A stretch of DNA of 64,000 nt from an uncultured Pelagibacteraceae bacterium (GCA_902594705.1 CACJNI010000003.1:62001-126000); one strand, 5' to 3'; shown: positions 9,270-19,096, counted from the first letter of the stretch. Program-made: numbers and translations. The notes: a model not told the origin generated them from the letters alone.

Positions 9270-9353
9270 ATGAAAATATCTTTGCAAAAATCTGTAATTT
9301 ATTTTTTTGTAATAGTGATAATAATATTATTTTTAATAACTTTAATAATTTAA
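9270..9353 (+). CDS. Small single-pass membrane peptide (27 residues), unnamed
   Basis: An ATG at 9270 opens a 27-codon frame ending in TAA at 9351-9353. It follows a near-ideal Shine-Dalgarno, AGGAAGG at 9259-9265, spaced 4 nt, in a region where most genes have weak or no such site. The peptide starts MKISLQKSVIYFF and is then almost wholly Val/Ile/Leu/Phe, that is, a short basic N-terminus followed by one transmembrane helix. Its stop codon shares one base with the ATG of the thioesterase gene, implying translational coupling. It could be a real micro-protein or a leader ORF whose translation delivers ribosomes to the thioesterase start. Function unknown. Confidence 0.6.
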   Translation: MKISLQKSVIYFFVIVIIILFLITLII

Positions 9354-9772
9354 TGAAAAAATTTAAACAAATAAGCGTTAAAAAAGGTTTCATGAGACAC
9401 AATGGTGGTTTGCTACTAAGAGATATCTCAAAAACTAAATATGAATTTAAAACCAAAATAAAAAAAAACCATCTTAACAGAGCTGGCATAACTCATGGTG
9501 GGTATATAGCATCGATTATAGATACTGGGTGCGGATCTGGAGCCCATAGAATTTCGGGTAATCAGCCTTGTGTAACTATAACACTTAATATTGATTTTAT
9601 TGGGCCTTCAACTATTGGTGATGAAATTTTTGGATATGTAAAAATTAAAAAAAAAACAAAAAGCATGGTTTTTTTAGAGTGCTATTTAGAATGTAAAGGT
9701 AAAATAATTGCATCTGCTACAGGTATTTGGAAAATACTTCAACGTAAGTTACCCCATGCAGGTCTAAGCTAG
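9353..9772 (+). CDS. PaaI-type hotdog thioesterase
   Basis: 139 residues with a single hotdog fold of the PaaI/YbgC-like acyl-CoA thioesterase group. The N-terminal half has NRAGITHGGYIASIIDTGCG, with the HGG motif and the acidic residue of the long helix, followed by the beta strand VTITLNIDFIGPS. Such enzymes hydrolyse acyl-CoA thioesters; the substrate is not predictable. The start is fixed by the one-base overlap with the preceding 27-codon ORF. The stop codon TAG is shared as CTAG with the convergent TRAP permease gene. Confidence 0.82.
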   Translation: MKKFKQISVKKGFMRHNGGLLLRDISKTKYEFKTKIKKNHLNRAGITHGGYIASIIDTGCGSGAHRISGNQPCVTITLNIDFIGPSTIGDEIFGYVKIKKKTKSMVFLECYLECKGKIIASATGIWKILQRKLPHAGLS

Positions 9773-12090
9773 GTTCTTCTTCTTATATTTAAATAACCAA
9801 AGATTGATAAAAGAATAAGAGCGATAGGATAAATTATTTCTTTTTTTGGTCTATTCTGATTTTCAATTTTAAATTCATTAATAATATCTCCCATATCTAA
9901 ACCAGATTTTTTTGCAATTCCATTCCATTTTAAAGTATCAATTATGGTTTTATTATCTTCTACAACTAAGCTCATTCCATAATCATCTAAACTGAAATTT
10001 TGATCAAAACTATTTTTTTCAATTACAAATAATTTATATCTTTCGCCGTACTCTGTAAGTCTAGTAATTTTAATTCTTATCTCTTTATTATAATCAAACT
10101 GTTTTTTGTTTATTTCTTCAATACTTAAATAGTTATATTTTGGGTAAAATTTATTTAGAATAAATTCTGGAGATAATAATGATATTGAAATTATTAAAAA
10201 AATAATAATCTCATACCATCTCAGTTTATTTATAAACCATCCCTGAGTAGCAGATGTAAATACTAAAATCCCAATCAATGAGGTTGCTATGACCAATAGA
10301 CCATGCCATATACTTTCAATACCAATTAATAATAACTCACTGTTAAATAAGAATACAATAGGAAGTATTCCTGTTCTCAGACTATACCAAAATGCCTGGG
10401 CTCCTGTTCTTAATGGGTCTCCACCAGAAATAGCAGCAGCTGCGTAAGATGCTAAGCCAACTGGAGGTGTTACGTCTGCCATTAGGCCAAAATAGAACAC
10501 GAATAAATGAACCGCAATTAAAGGAAAAATAAATCCTGATGCATTTCCAACATCCACAAGAACAGTTGCCATTAGAGATGCTACAACAACGTAGTTTGCC
10601 GTAGTTGGTAAACCCATACCCAATAGTAAACACAAAATAATAGTTAAAAATAAGAGAATAATAACATTATCTTTTGCAATTGACTCGATTACAATTATTA
10701 AATTAGTACTTAAACCTGTAGATCCAACAGCACCAACTATAATACCTGCTGTTGCAATTGCTATTCCGACACTAACCATATTCAAGGCGCCCTTTTCGAA
10801 ACCTACAACAGTTTGGTTATACCAATATATTAAAGCATTCTTAAAGTTCTTTTCTTTGAAAAATTTATTTAAAAGATTGACTATAATTAATGTTATTGTT
10901 GCAAAAAAAATAGAGTAAGAAGCTGTAAGCCTCATGTAAACTAGTAGATATATGAGAACGAATATTGGAACTAAAAAATGTATTCCTTCAAAAAATGTTT
11001 TTTTTAATTTTGGAATATCGTTTTCATCCATACCTTTTAAATTTAATTTAAGCGCTTCAAGGTGAGATATATAAAATAGTGCAATGTAAGAAATTATAGC
11101 TGGTAAAAAAGCATGTTTGACAACCTCAAAATAAGTAACTCCAATAAAACTTGCCATCACAAAAGCTGCTGCTCCCATAACTGGAGGCATTATTTGACCA
11201 TTAACTGATGAAGAAACTTCGATTGCACCCGCTTTTTCTTTTGAAAAACCAGTCTTTTTCATAATTGGAATTGTAAATGTTCCAGTTGTAACTGTATTAG
11301 CAATTGATGATCCTGAGATTAATCCTGTCATACCAGATCCAAGAATAGCTGCTTTGGCAGGACCACCTCGCATTTTTCCAACCATTGCAAAGGCTAAATC
11401 TAAAAAATATTTGCCTCCTCCAGCAGTTTCTAAAAGTGCTCCAAAAAGTACAAAGAGAAAAATGAAATCAACAGAAACACCTATTGGGATTCCAAAAATT
11501 GCTTCTTGATCAAACCATTGAAAACCAACTAAACGTTTTAATGATAATCCACCATGTGAAATTATATCTGGTGCATATTGACCAAAATAAGAAAATAACA
11601 AAAAACAAACCGCAATAACAACTAATGGGACACCTATTACTCTACGGGTGGCTTCAAGAAGAATTAATATTCCAACTATTCCAAGTATAAGTTCTACAGG
11701 GATAGTAAAATCATCGGAAAGATTTATTTTAAGTAATATTCCACCCCTATCTACTAATTGATCATAAAAAAAATAAATATATAAACAACAAACCGCACCT
11801 GTTATCGCAATTAGTATATCTATAAAATTTACTTTTTTAGCCCGTGCATATGGAAATATTAAAAAAGCTAACAAAAGTGCGAAACCAAGATGAATTGCTC
11901 TAGCAGGTAAACCTTTAAACATTCCAAAATTAAGCCAAAATGGAAATGGGGAAGCATACCAAAGCTGAAATAAAGACCAAGTTATTGCAATAACTGCAAC
12001 TAACTTTAAATGAAATCCTGATAGATTTCTTGTAGGAGAAAGATCTTCTTTAATCTTATTTTCAATTTTTTTTTCTATGTCTGCTGACAT
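9769..12090 (-). CDS. TRAP transporter fused permease (TAXI type) with C-terminal DUF3394 region
   Basis: 773 residues. After a short cytoplasmic N-terminus there are about four helices corresponding to the small DctQ-like subunit, followed by the large 12-helix DctM-like permease, containing GSGMTGLISGSSIANTVTTG and the duplicate-type segment LLGMGLPTTANYVVVA. The last ~150 residues leave the conserved transporter core and form a soluble portion resembling the DUF3394 extension of TAXI permeases (WNGIAKKSGLDMGDII is PDZ-like), ending with one more membrane helix. With the solute-binding protein upstream it forms a secondary, ion-driven high-affinity importer; the substrate is unknown, dicarboxylates or amino acids being typical. 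A hairpin lies between the two genes. Confidence 0.92.
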   Translation of the reverse strand: MSADIEKKIENKIKEDLSPTRNLSGFHLKLVAVIAITWSLFQLWYASPFPFWLNFGMFKGLPARAIHLGFALLLAFLIFPYARAKKVNFIDILIAITGAVCCLYIYFFYDQLVDRGGILLKINLSDDFTIPVELILGIVGILILLEATRRVIGVPLVVIAVCFLLFSYFGQYAPDIISHGGLSLKRLVGFQWFDQEAIFGIPIGVSVDFIFLFVLFGALLETAGGGKYFLDLAFAMVGKMRGGPAKAAILGSGMTGLISGSSIANTVTTGTFTIPIMKKTGFSKEKAGAIEVSSSVNGQIMPPVMGAAAFVMASFIGVTYFEVVKHAFLPAIISYIALFYISHLEALKLNLKGMDENDIPKLKKTFFEGIHFLVPIFVLIYLLVYMRLTASYSIFFATITLIIVNLLNKFFKEKNFKNALIYWYNQTVVGFEKGALNMVSVGIAIATAGIIVGAVGSTGLSTNLIIVIESIAKDNVIILLFLTIILCLLLGMGLPTTANYVVVASLMATVLVDVGNASGFIFPLIAVHLFVFYFGLMADVTPPVGLASYAAAAISGGDPLRTGAQAFWYSLRTGILPIVFLFNSELLLIGIESIWHGLLVIATSLIGILVFTSATQGWFINKLRWYEIIIFLIISISLLSPEFILNKFYPKYNYLSIEEINKKQFDYNKEIRIKITRLTEYGERYKLFVIEKNSFDQNFSLDDYGMSLVVEDNKTIIDTLKWNGIAKKSGLDMGDIINEFKIENQNRPKKEIIYPIALILLSIFGYLNIRRRT

Positions 12091-12104
12091 TCAGCTTAAT
12101 ATAT

Positions 12105-12135
12105 AAAAAAAAAGGCCCAATAGATATATTGGGCC
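12105..12135 (-). terminator. Terminator/attenuator hairpin between TRAP binding-protein and permease genes
   Basis: A perfect 9-bp inverted repeat (GGCCCAATA, loop of four, TATTGGGCC at 12114-12135) is followed on the minus strand by a run of nine T residues. It lies 23 bp after the stop codon of the binding-protein gene and about 23 bp before the permease ATG. It looks like a partial intrinsic terminator that would leave the binding protein in excess over the permease, and it may also protect the upstream transcript's 3' end. Confidence 0.8.
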
Positions 12136-12158
12136 TCAATTTTTTTATATAGATTTAA

Positions 12159-13166
12159 TTACATTAAACCAGCTTCTTTATAATATTTAACAGCTCCAGG
12201 ATGAAGTGGTGCTGATAAACCATCAGCTATCATATTTTTTTTCTCTAAAGGAGCGAAAGCTGGATGTTGTTTTCTAAAATCATCAAAATTTTCAAAAACA
12301 GCTTTTGTAACCTGATAAACTAAATCCTCAGAAACATCCATGCTTGTTACTACAGTAGCTTTAACACCAAATGTAGTTACATCTTTTTTCTGTTTAGTAT
12401 AAGTACCTTTTGGAATTGTTGCAGATGCATAATAATCAGCTCCACTAATAATTCCATCAATTACATCTCCTGTTAAATTGATTGGCATTGCTTTAGCCGC
12501 ACATGTTGCCGCTTGTTCCATTGCCCCATTTGGAAAACCTACTGAATATCCAAACGCATCAATTTTACCATCGCATAGAGCTTTAACTTGCTCTGAAGAT
12601 GTCAGCTCAGTAACTGATTTAAAGAAGCTGTTGTCAACTCCCATAGCTTTCATTAATTCTTCCATAGTTCCTCTTTGACCAGAACCTGGATTTCCAATGT
12701 TTACTACTTTTCCTTTGAGACCCATAAAATCTTTGACTTTTGCTTTTTTTCTAGCCCAGATTTGAAATGGCTCATTATGTACTGAGAAAACAGCTCTTAA
12801 ATTTTTGAATTGTTTCCCTTCCCATTTGCTTGATCCATTGTAAGCATGATATTGCCAGTCAGATTGTGCTACACCAAATTGAAACTCGCCATCTTTTATT
12901 TGTCCGATGTTATAATTTGAGCCTCCAGTTGAAGGAGCGGTACATCTGTAAGCTTTATCTTTCATACCTTTTTTTCTACCATGTTCAGCACTAATTGCTG
13001 ATTTGTGTAACATTTTACAAATAGCGTTTCCTGTCTGAAAATAAACTCCAGTTGGTCCTCCTGTGCCTATTGTAAAAAACTCTGCTGATTTTGCTATTGA
13101 TCCGAATGAAAATATAGCAGCAAAAATAATCAGAAAGCTTGATATTGTTGATAATATTTTTTTCAT
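12159..13166 (-). CDS. TAXI-family TRAP transporter solute-binding protein
   Basis: 335 residues with a clear Sec signal peptide: MKK, a hydrophobic core and a cut after KSA (about residue 28). The mature part begins EFFTIGTGGPTGVYFQTG, the hallmark of the TAXI (TRAP-associated extracytoplasmic immunogenic) family, and contains VNIGNPGSGQRGTMEELM. It captures a ligand in the periplasm and delivers it to the fused permease encoded downstream. A purine-rich GAGAGG precedes the ATG by about 5 nt. The 108 bp between this gene and the aminotransferase gene upstream should hold its promoter, since no gene overlap links them. Confidence 0.93.
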   Translation of the reverse strand: MKKILSTISSFLIIFAAIFSFGSIAKSAEFFTIGTGGPTGVYFQTGNAICKMLHKSAISAEHGRKKGMKDKAYRCTAPSTGGSNYNIGQIKDGEFQFGVAQSDWQYHAYNGSSKWEGKQFKNLRAVFSVHNEPFQIWARKKAKVKDFMGLKGKVVNIGNPGSGQRGTMEELMKAMGVDNSFFKSVTELTSSEQVKALCDGKIDAFGYSVGFPNGAMEQAATCAAKAMPINLTGDVIDGIISGADYYASATIPKGTYTKQKKDVTTFGVKATVVTSMDVSEDLVYQVTKAVFENFDDFRKQHPAFAPLEKKNMIADGLSAPLHPGAVKYYKEAGLM

Positions 13167-13274
13167 ATACCCTCTCTAAAGTTTTAAAATCGAATCTAAC
13201 TATTTATTACTACGAGTGTCTAGTAAATTCAGTTAATATAAGTATTGTTAATTAAGGAATTTTTTAACTGATTA

Positions 13275-14498
13275 TTATTTTTCAACCCAAGATTTTAATT
13301 TATTTACTCCTTCTACAACCTTAGGGGCGTACAATTTTATTAACTCATCATTAATATCAGTTTTTACATTAATATTTTTCATAAATGTATCGCCGTCAAA
13401 ATCTGTAAAACTTAGACGAACAATCATCCTTTTTTCATCAAATCCAAAGTCACTTCCTGGAAGTAATGCAATATTTAAATTAGTTAAAATTTCATCACAC
13501 ATGATTGAAGAATTATTAAATTTCTTGTTCAAAAATTCAGGCATCAAATAAAAGCCACCCATGGATTTGTTCATAATAATATTATCAGATTTTAAATTTC
13601 TATATACGTATTCTCCAACAGCTTTAAGAATTTTTTTTGATTTCAAGATATATTCATCATGGTTAGCATTAAAAGCAGATATTGCAGCAAACTGAATTGG
13701 TGAACTCACGGCGGAAAATGTTTCACTTGCTAAAACTTTCATAGATTTAAGTAATTCAATTTTTTTCTTTGGTATTATGGAGTACCCAAGTCTCCATCCT
13801 CCAGCGCCACACCATTTACTAAGTCCGTTACTTATTACGACATTATCAGGGCAGTGTTCGAAAATAGAAATATAATTTTCATCAAATGTTAATTCAGAAT
13901 AAATTTCATCTGATAAAACTAAAATATTATATTTTTTTACTATTAAAGAAATTTCTTCTAAATTTTCGCATACTTGTCCTGATGGATTATTTGGAGAATT
14001 AAGAAATAAAAAATATTTTTTATCTGGTTTTTTCAAAATAATTTCTTCTATTTCTTGAGCTTTAGGAAACCAATTATTTTCAGCAGATGTTTGTATCCAA
14101 ATATAGTTATTTTTAGCTATTATTGATTGTGGCTTATAAGATACCCAACTTGGAGCTGGCAATAAAACTTTGCCTTCAAATGCTAAATGCATCAAGAACA
14201 TAAGCTCTTTGCTACCAGGACCTATTATGACTTGATCTGAGTCAAAATTATAATTTTTCTTTTTTGACTCATATTTTGCGATTGAACCTCTTAATTTATC
14301 TAATCCTTGGATAGGTAAATAACTTTTCTGATGTGCATTTTTTTTTAATTCTTCAACAATCGTAATTGGAACTGGGAATGGTGATTGTCCAAATCCAAAC
14401 TTAATAATATTTTTTCCCTCATTTTCAATAACTTTTGATTTTTCATTTATTTTTAGTGTTGCCGATAAACTTAAGTTTTTAATAGTATCTTTAATCAT
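13275..14498 (-). CDS. PLP-dependent class I/II aminotransferase
   Basis: 407 residues of the aspartate-aminotransferase fold. Visible are FGFGQSPFPVP near the N-terminus, the substrate/PLP region FLFLNSPNNPSGQ, LSDEIYSELTF with the PLP-contacting Asp and Tyr, and SNGLSKWCGAGGWRLGY with the Schiff-base Lys. The C-terminal substrate-binding Arg is in RMIVRLSFTDFDGD. The amino donor and acceptor cannot be assigned. It is coupled to the upstream acetoacetyl-CoA synthetase gene by a one-base overlap at 14498, suggesting a shared role in using an amino-acid- or ketone-body-derived carbon source; this is inference. Confidence 0.85.
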   Translation of the reverse strand: MIKDTIKNLSLSATLKINEKSKVIENEGKNIIKFGFGQSPFPVPITIVEELKKNAHQKSYLPIQGLDKLRGSIAKYESKKKNYNFDSDQVIIGPGSKELMFLMHLAFEGKVLLPAPSWVSYKPQSIIAKNNYIWIQTSAENNWFPKAQEIEEIILKKPDKKYFLFLNSPNNPSGQVCENLEEISLIVKKYNILVLSDEIYSELTFDENYISIFEHCPDNVVISNGLSKWCGAGGWRLGYSIIPKKKIELLKSMKVLASETFSAVSSPIQFAAISAFNANHDEYILKSKKILKAVGEYVYRNLKSDNIIMNKSMGGFYLMPEFLNKKFNNSSIMCDEILTNLNIALLPGSDFGFDEKRMIVRLSFTDFDGDTFMKNINVKTDINDELIKLYAPKVVEGVNKLKSWVEK

Positions 14499-16453
14499 TA
14501 CGATTTTAACTCAATAATATTTTTATATTCATTTAAGACAGAGGGATTTGATAGTGCTTCAATATTATTTATTTTGTTGCCATCTATTATATTTTTAACA
14601 GCAACTTCTACAATTTTACCATTCTTAGTTCTTGGAATATCGTTTACTGCAATTATTTTAGCAGGTACATGCCTAGGAGAAGCCTCATATCTAATTGTTG
14701 TTTTTAGCTTCAAAATTAATTTTTCATCTAATTCATTTTTTTTTGATAAGACTACAAAAAGTATTATTCTTACATCGTTATCCCAGGATTGACCTATTAC
14801 GATAGACTCTTTTATTTCTTTAAATTTTTCAACAACAGAATAAATTTCAGATGTACCAAGTCTAACACCACCAGGGTTTAATGTTGCATCTGATCTTCCA
14901 TAGATCACATAAGAGCCATTATTCTTTCTCTCAGCATAATCTCCATGATGCCAAATATTTTTAAATTTCGAAAAATAGGCTTTTTTATATTTAACTTTTC
15001 CAGGATCATTCCAAAATTTTAAAGGCATCGATGGAAAAGGATTTCTGCATACTAATTCTCCTTTTTTATTTAAAATTGATTTACCTTTTTCAGAGAATAC
15101 AGCTGTATCCATGCCAAGACCATTGTTTTGTATTTCACCACTATTTACAGTTGAATAAATGTTTCCATTTACAAAACAGGAAACAATATCTGTTCCTCCA
15201 GAAATAGAAGCTAAATGAACATTGTTTTTTATATTTCTATAAACAAATTCAAAACCATCTTTAGAAAGTGGAGATCCTGTAGAACAAATTGTTTTTAAAG
15301 ACTTGAGTTTTATTTTTTCTTTTACCTTAACTTTCTGTTTAATAAGTTGATCAATATACTTTGCACTTATACCAAATAGAGTAACTTTCTCTTTATTTGC
15401 AATTTTTAACAATAAATCTGGAGATTTATGCATAGGAAAGCCATCGAATAATAATATTGATGCTTTAGATGCTAGGGCTGTAACAAGCCAATTCCACATC
15501 ATCCATCCACAAGTTGTAAAGTAAAATACATTATCATTTGGTTTTATATTGCAATGTAATTGATGTTCTTTCAAATGTTGCAATAAAACCCCCCCAGATC
15601 TATGGCAAATACATTTTGGTTTTCCTGTTGTTCCACTTGAGTATAAGATTGCTAATTCATGATCAAAATCAAATTTTTTAAATTTATTTCTGCTTATTTC
15701 AAGTTTTTTAATTTCAGTAAAATAATAAATTTTTATATTTTTAATTTTTTTTAATTTTCTAAATTTTTTTCCAGGATAATTCAAAATTAACACTGATTTT
15801 ATGCTTTTTATTTTTTTTAATATTTTAGGCAATCTTTCAATAATATTTATTTCCTTTCCGTTATAGTAATATTTATCAGTTATAATTAATAATTTCGGTT
15901 TAATTTGAGAAAAACGTTCAATAACTCCTGGCACACCAAAATCAGGTGAGCACGAGCTCCAGATTGATCCTATGGCGCTAGCACTTAAGAAACACTCCAC
16001 TGTTTCTATCTGATTTGGAGTATAGGCTGCTATCCTATCCTTCTCAGAAATATTAATTTTTTTATAAAATGTAATTATTTTTTTTACTTCAATGTTAAGT
16101 TCTTTCCAGGACTTTTGTTCTCTGTACCCATTTTCACTAACAAAGGTAATAGCTTTTTGATTTGAATTTTTAATTAAAAGATTTTCAGAAAAGTTTAATT
16201 TTGAATTAACAAAAAACTTACTATTAATAAGATCCTTACTTAGTTTGAATTTATCAGTTTTTATTCCTATAACTTCAAAGTATTTCCAAATAGAATTCCA
16301 AAAATCTTCAGGATTTTTTAAACTCCAGTTTAGTAACTTTTTATAATTTCCAGAAAAATTGTACTTATAATTCTTTGAAACAAACTTCTCATATTTAAAT
16401 AAATTCGAATCTCGTATAAGTGCTTTTGACGGTTCCCAAAGTTTTTTTGGCAT
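14498..16453 (-). CDS. Acetoacetyl-CoA synthetase (acetoacetate--CoA ligase)
   Basis: 651 residues, full length for the AACS branch of the ANL superfamily, which activates acetoacetate with ATP and CoA. The N-terminus LWEPSKALIRDSNLFKYEKF is typical of AACS rather than acetyl-CoA synthetase. The AMP-binding P-loop is AILYSSGTTGKPKCICH near residue 270; the adenylate-binding Asp and Arg are in HHGDYAERKNNGSYVIYGRSD; and the catalytic Lys near the C-terminus is in PRTKNGKIVEVAVK. It is the first gene of a two-gene unit with the aminotransferase and is divergent from the helicase gene across 162 bp. Confidence 0.9.
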   Translation of the reverse strand: MPKKLWEPSKALIRDSNLFKYEKFVSKNYKYNFSGNYKKLLNWSLKNPEDFWNSIWKYFEVIGIKTDKFKLSKDLINSKFFVNSKLNFSENLLIKNSNQKAITFVSENGYREQKSWKELNIEVKKIITFYKKINISEKDRIAAYTPNQIETVECFLSASAIGSIWSSCSPDFGVPGVIERFSQIKPKLLIITDKYYYNGKEINIIERLPKILKKIKSIKSVLILNYPGKKFRKLKKIKNIKIYYFTEIKKLEISRNKFKKFDFDHELAILYSSGTTGKPKCICHRSGGVLLQHLKEHQLHCNIKPNDNVFYFTTCGWMMWNWLVTALASKASILLFDGFPMHKSPDLLLKIANKEKVTLFGISAKYIDQLIKQKVKVKEKIKLKSLKTICSTGSPLSKDGFEFVYRNIKNNVHLASISGGTDIVSCFVNGNIYSTVNSGEIQNNGLGMDTAVFSEKGKSILNKKGELVCRNPFPSMPLKFWNDPGKVKYKKAYFSKFKNIWHHGDYAERKNNGSYVIYGRSDATLNPGGVRLGTSEIYSVVEKFKEIKESIVIGQSWDNDVRIILFVVLSKKNELDEKLILKLKTTIRYEASPRHVPAKIIAVNDIPRTKNGKIVEVAVKNIIDGNKINNIEALSNPSVLNEYKNIIELKS

Positions 16454-16615
16454 TAAAAATTTATATTTATATTGTAAAATTTATGCTAACCTTAGATGAT
16501 AAAAATTGAAAATGAGAACTTTTTCCTATCTGATTCGGACTAGTTTTAGTCTATTTTTGTTCTTTTTGAGTAACAAAATATAGTAGGCCAAAAAAAGATC
16601 ATACTAAAAGTTGAT

Positions 16616-19096
16616 ATGTCAAAAAATAAGATAACTGCAGTTCTTGGGCCTACAAATACTGGTAAGACTTTTTTAGCAATAGAGACAATGCTTTCTTTTG
16701 ATTCTGGCATGATTGGATTTCCCCTGAGACTCTTAGCTAGAGAAGTTTACGACAAAATAGTCCAAAAAGTAGATGCTTCTATGGTGGCTCTTATTACAGG
16801 GGAAGAGAAGATTATTCCTCTTAATGCTAAATATTTTTTATGTACTGTAGAGTCAATGCCCGTAGATAAAGTTTTAGATTTTGTAGGCATTGATGAAATC
16901 CAAATGTGCGCAGATCATGAGCGAGGTCATATTTTTACAGATAGATTATTAAATCTAAGAGGTGAAAAATTAACAATGTTAATGGGTTCAAATACTATCA
17001 AAAATATTATTCAAAAACTTGATGAAGATGTTGAATTTATAAATAAACAAAGATTATCAAAGCTTTCATTTGGAGGGCATAAAAAAATTTCAAGAATTGA
17101 GAGAAAAAGCGCAATAATAGCTTTTTCAACTGAAGAAGTTTATGCGATTGCAGAATTATTAAGAAGACAAAAAGGTGGCGCAGCAATTGTGATGGGATCT
17201 CTCAGTCCTAAAACTAGAAATGCTCAAGTAAATTTATATCAATCAGGGGATGTCGATTATCTAGTTGCTACTGATGCTATTGGAATGGGAATAAATATGG
17301 ATTTAGATAATGTTTACTTCTCAAACTTGAAAAAGTTTGATGGAAAAAAAATAAGAAGGCTAAAAATATCAGAAATTGGACAAATTTCAGGAAGGGCTGG
17401 TCGATATTTAAATGATGGGAGTTTTGGTATTACAGGAGACTGTGGTGAAATTAACCCAGAAGAGATTGAATTTTTAGAAAATCACAATTTTCCAGAAATA
17501 CAAAATATATTTTGGAGAAATTCCAATTTAAAATTCAATAATAAAGAAAATCTGCTGAAATCATTAGAAGAAAAACCTGATAAAGATTGGTTAAGAAGAG
17601 TTGGAGAATGCGAAGACGAGAAAGTTTTAAAATATTTTTTAAAAGAAAATAATAGCTCCATAGAAAATAATTCAAACATTTTAACAATTCTCTGGGAATG
17701 CTGTCAAATACCTGATTTTGTCAAGAAAACTTATGGTCATCATTTGGAAGTTGTTGGCAAGGTATTTAATTTTTTAATAAGTAAAGAAAAAAAAGTACCA
17801 AATTATTATATGAAAAAACAGCTTTCTATGCTTGATAAACTTGAAGGAAATGTGGACTCAATTTCAAATAGAATATCTAATGTTAGAACTTGGTCATATG
17901 TTTCAAACAAATCTAATTGGGTTGAGAACCAGGATTATTGGATTGAAAGAACTAAAAACTTAGAAGATAAATTGTCTGATAGACTTCACGACGAATTAAC
18001 AAAAACATTTATCGATAAAAGAGCCAGCGTTTTAGCAAAAGGCTTAAAGCAAGATATTGAATTAAAAACTGAGATTATTGAGGAAGATAAAGTATTAATT
18101 AATGGTCAATATATTGGAGTTTTAAAAGGTTTAAAGTTAAAATTAGATTTAAAAGTAGATGCCTTAGATGCAGATATTAAATCATTAAAAAAAGCTGCTA
18201 GGCACAATGTAAGTCCAGAAATAATTAATAGAATACAACAAATAATGGATACTGGACTTATTGAGTTAAAAAATGATTTTAAAATTTATTGGAGAAATGA
18301 TCCTATAGCGAAATTAATACCTGGATCTGATTACCTTAATCCAAAAATAGATTTAATAATTGATGAAATGATTGAGAATAACGAGAGAAATAATTTAAAC
18401 GATTATCTAAATCAATGGATTATAAAAAAAATTGAAACTGAACTAAATAGCTTAATTGAGTTAAAAAGTATTAAGGAGAAAAACACAGAACTTAGAGCTT
18501 TAGCTTACAGACTTTACGAAAATAACGGTGTTATAAAAAGATCAAATATCAATGAGTACTTAAAAAAAATTAATCAGGATGATAGAAAAAAATTAAGAAA
18601 ACTGGGAGTAAAGTTTGGAAGATACCATATATTTCTATTTAAGTTATTCAAACCAAATTCAGTGTCTTTAAGAATATTATTATGGAAAAATTATAATAAT
18701 AAATATTTAAATTTATCACCACCAACTTTCGGGTTAAATTTTTTGAGTAATATGAAATCTGCAAATAAAGATTTTATGTTACTCTGTGGCTTTGAAAAAT
18801 TTGATGATATATATGTTAGAATAGATATACTTGAAAGATTATTCTTATTAATATTTAATTCAGAAAAAGATTACAAAAAAGAGATAAAAGTTATACCTGA
18901 GATGTTAAACTTGCTTGGCTGTTCAAAGGAAAATTTCAATAAGCTTCTAAAAAAAATGGATTATAAAATTTATGAGAAAGATAAGGAATTCTTTATAAAA
19001 TATCTACCAACAAAAGAGAAGGTGATAAAAAAACAGGACAAAAAGGACTATTCAAATAATCCATTCAATATATTAAATCAATTAAACTTAAAATGA
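16616..19096 (+). CDS. SUV3-like RNA helicase
   Basis: 826 residues. The N-terminal half is a superfamily 2 helicase: motif I GPTNTGKTFLAIE at residues 10-22, motif II DEIQM in VGIDEIQMCADHERGHIF, motif V ATDAIGMGINM and motif VI QISGRAGRY. The DEIQ signature and the GPTNTGKT form are those of mitochondrial SUV3 and its alphaproteobacterial relatives, thought to unwind RNA for degradation. The C-terminal half is Lys/Glu-rich and alpha-helical with no recognised motif. It overlaps the TerB-like gene by 4 bp and starts the conserved alphaproteobacterial series helicase-TerB-fdxA-carD. No clear ribosome binding site is seen. Confidence 0.88.
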   Translation: MSKNKITAVLGPTNTGKTFLAIETMLSFDSGMIGFPLRLLAREVYDKIVQKVDASMVALITGEEKIIPLNAKYFLCTVESMPVDKVLDFVGIDEIQMCADHERGHIFTDRLLNLRGEKLTMLMGSNTIKNIIQKLDEDVEFINKQRLSKLSFGGHKKISRIERKSAIIAFSTEEVYAIAELLRRQKGGAAIVMGSLSPKTRNAQVNLYQSGDVDYLVATDAIGMGINMDLDNVYFSNLKKFDGKKIRRLKISEIGQISGRAGRYLNDGSFGITGDCGEINPEEIEFLENHNFPEIQNIFWRNSNLKFNNKENLLKSLEEKPDKDWLRRVGECEDEKVLKYFLKENNSSIENNSNILTILWECCQIPDFVKKTYGHHLEVVGKVFNFLISKEKKVPNYYMKKQLSMLDKLEGNVDSISNRISNVRTWSYVSNKSNWVENQDYWIERTKNLEDKLSDRLHDELTKTFIDKRASVLAKGLKQDIELKTEIIEEDKVLINGQYIGVLKGLKLKLDLKVDALDADIKSLKKAARHNVSPEIINRIQQIMDTGLIELKNDFKIYWRNDPIAKLIPGSDYLNPKIDLIIDEMIENNERNNLNDYLNQWIIKKIETELNSLIELKSIKEKNTELRALAYRLYENNGVIKRSNINEYLKKINQDDRKKLRKLGVKFGRYHIFLFKLFKPNSVSLRILLWKNYNNKYLNLSPPTFGLNFLSNMKSANKDFMLLCGFEKFDDIYVRIDILERLFLLIFNSEKDYKKEIKVIPEMLNLLGCSKENFNKLLKKMDYKIYEKDKEFFIKYLPTKEKVIKKQDKKDYSNNPFNILNQLNLK

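Noticed and set aside
9145..9489. 114-codon minus-strand ORF over tRNA-Arg
   Set aside because: Antisense to the tRNA and the small ORF; no ribosome site and no motif.
16512..16586. 23-codon hydrophobic ORF before the helicase gene
   Set aside because: No ribosome binding site, and it covers the inverted repeat; likely chance.
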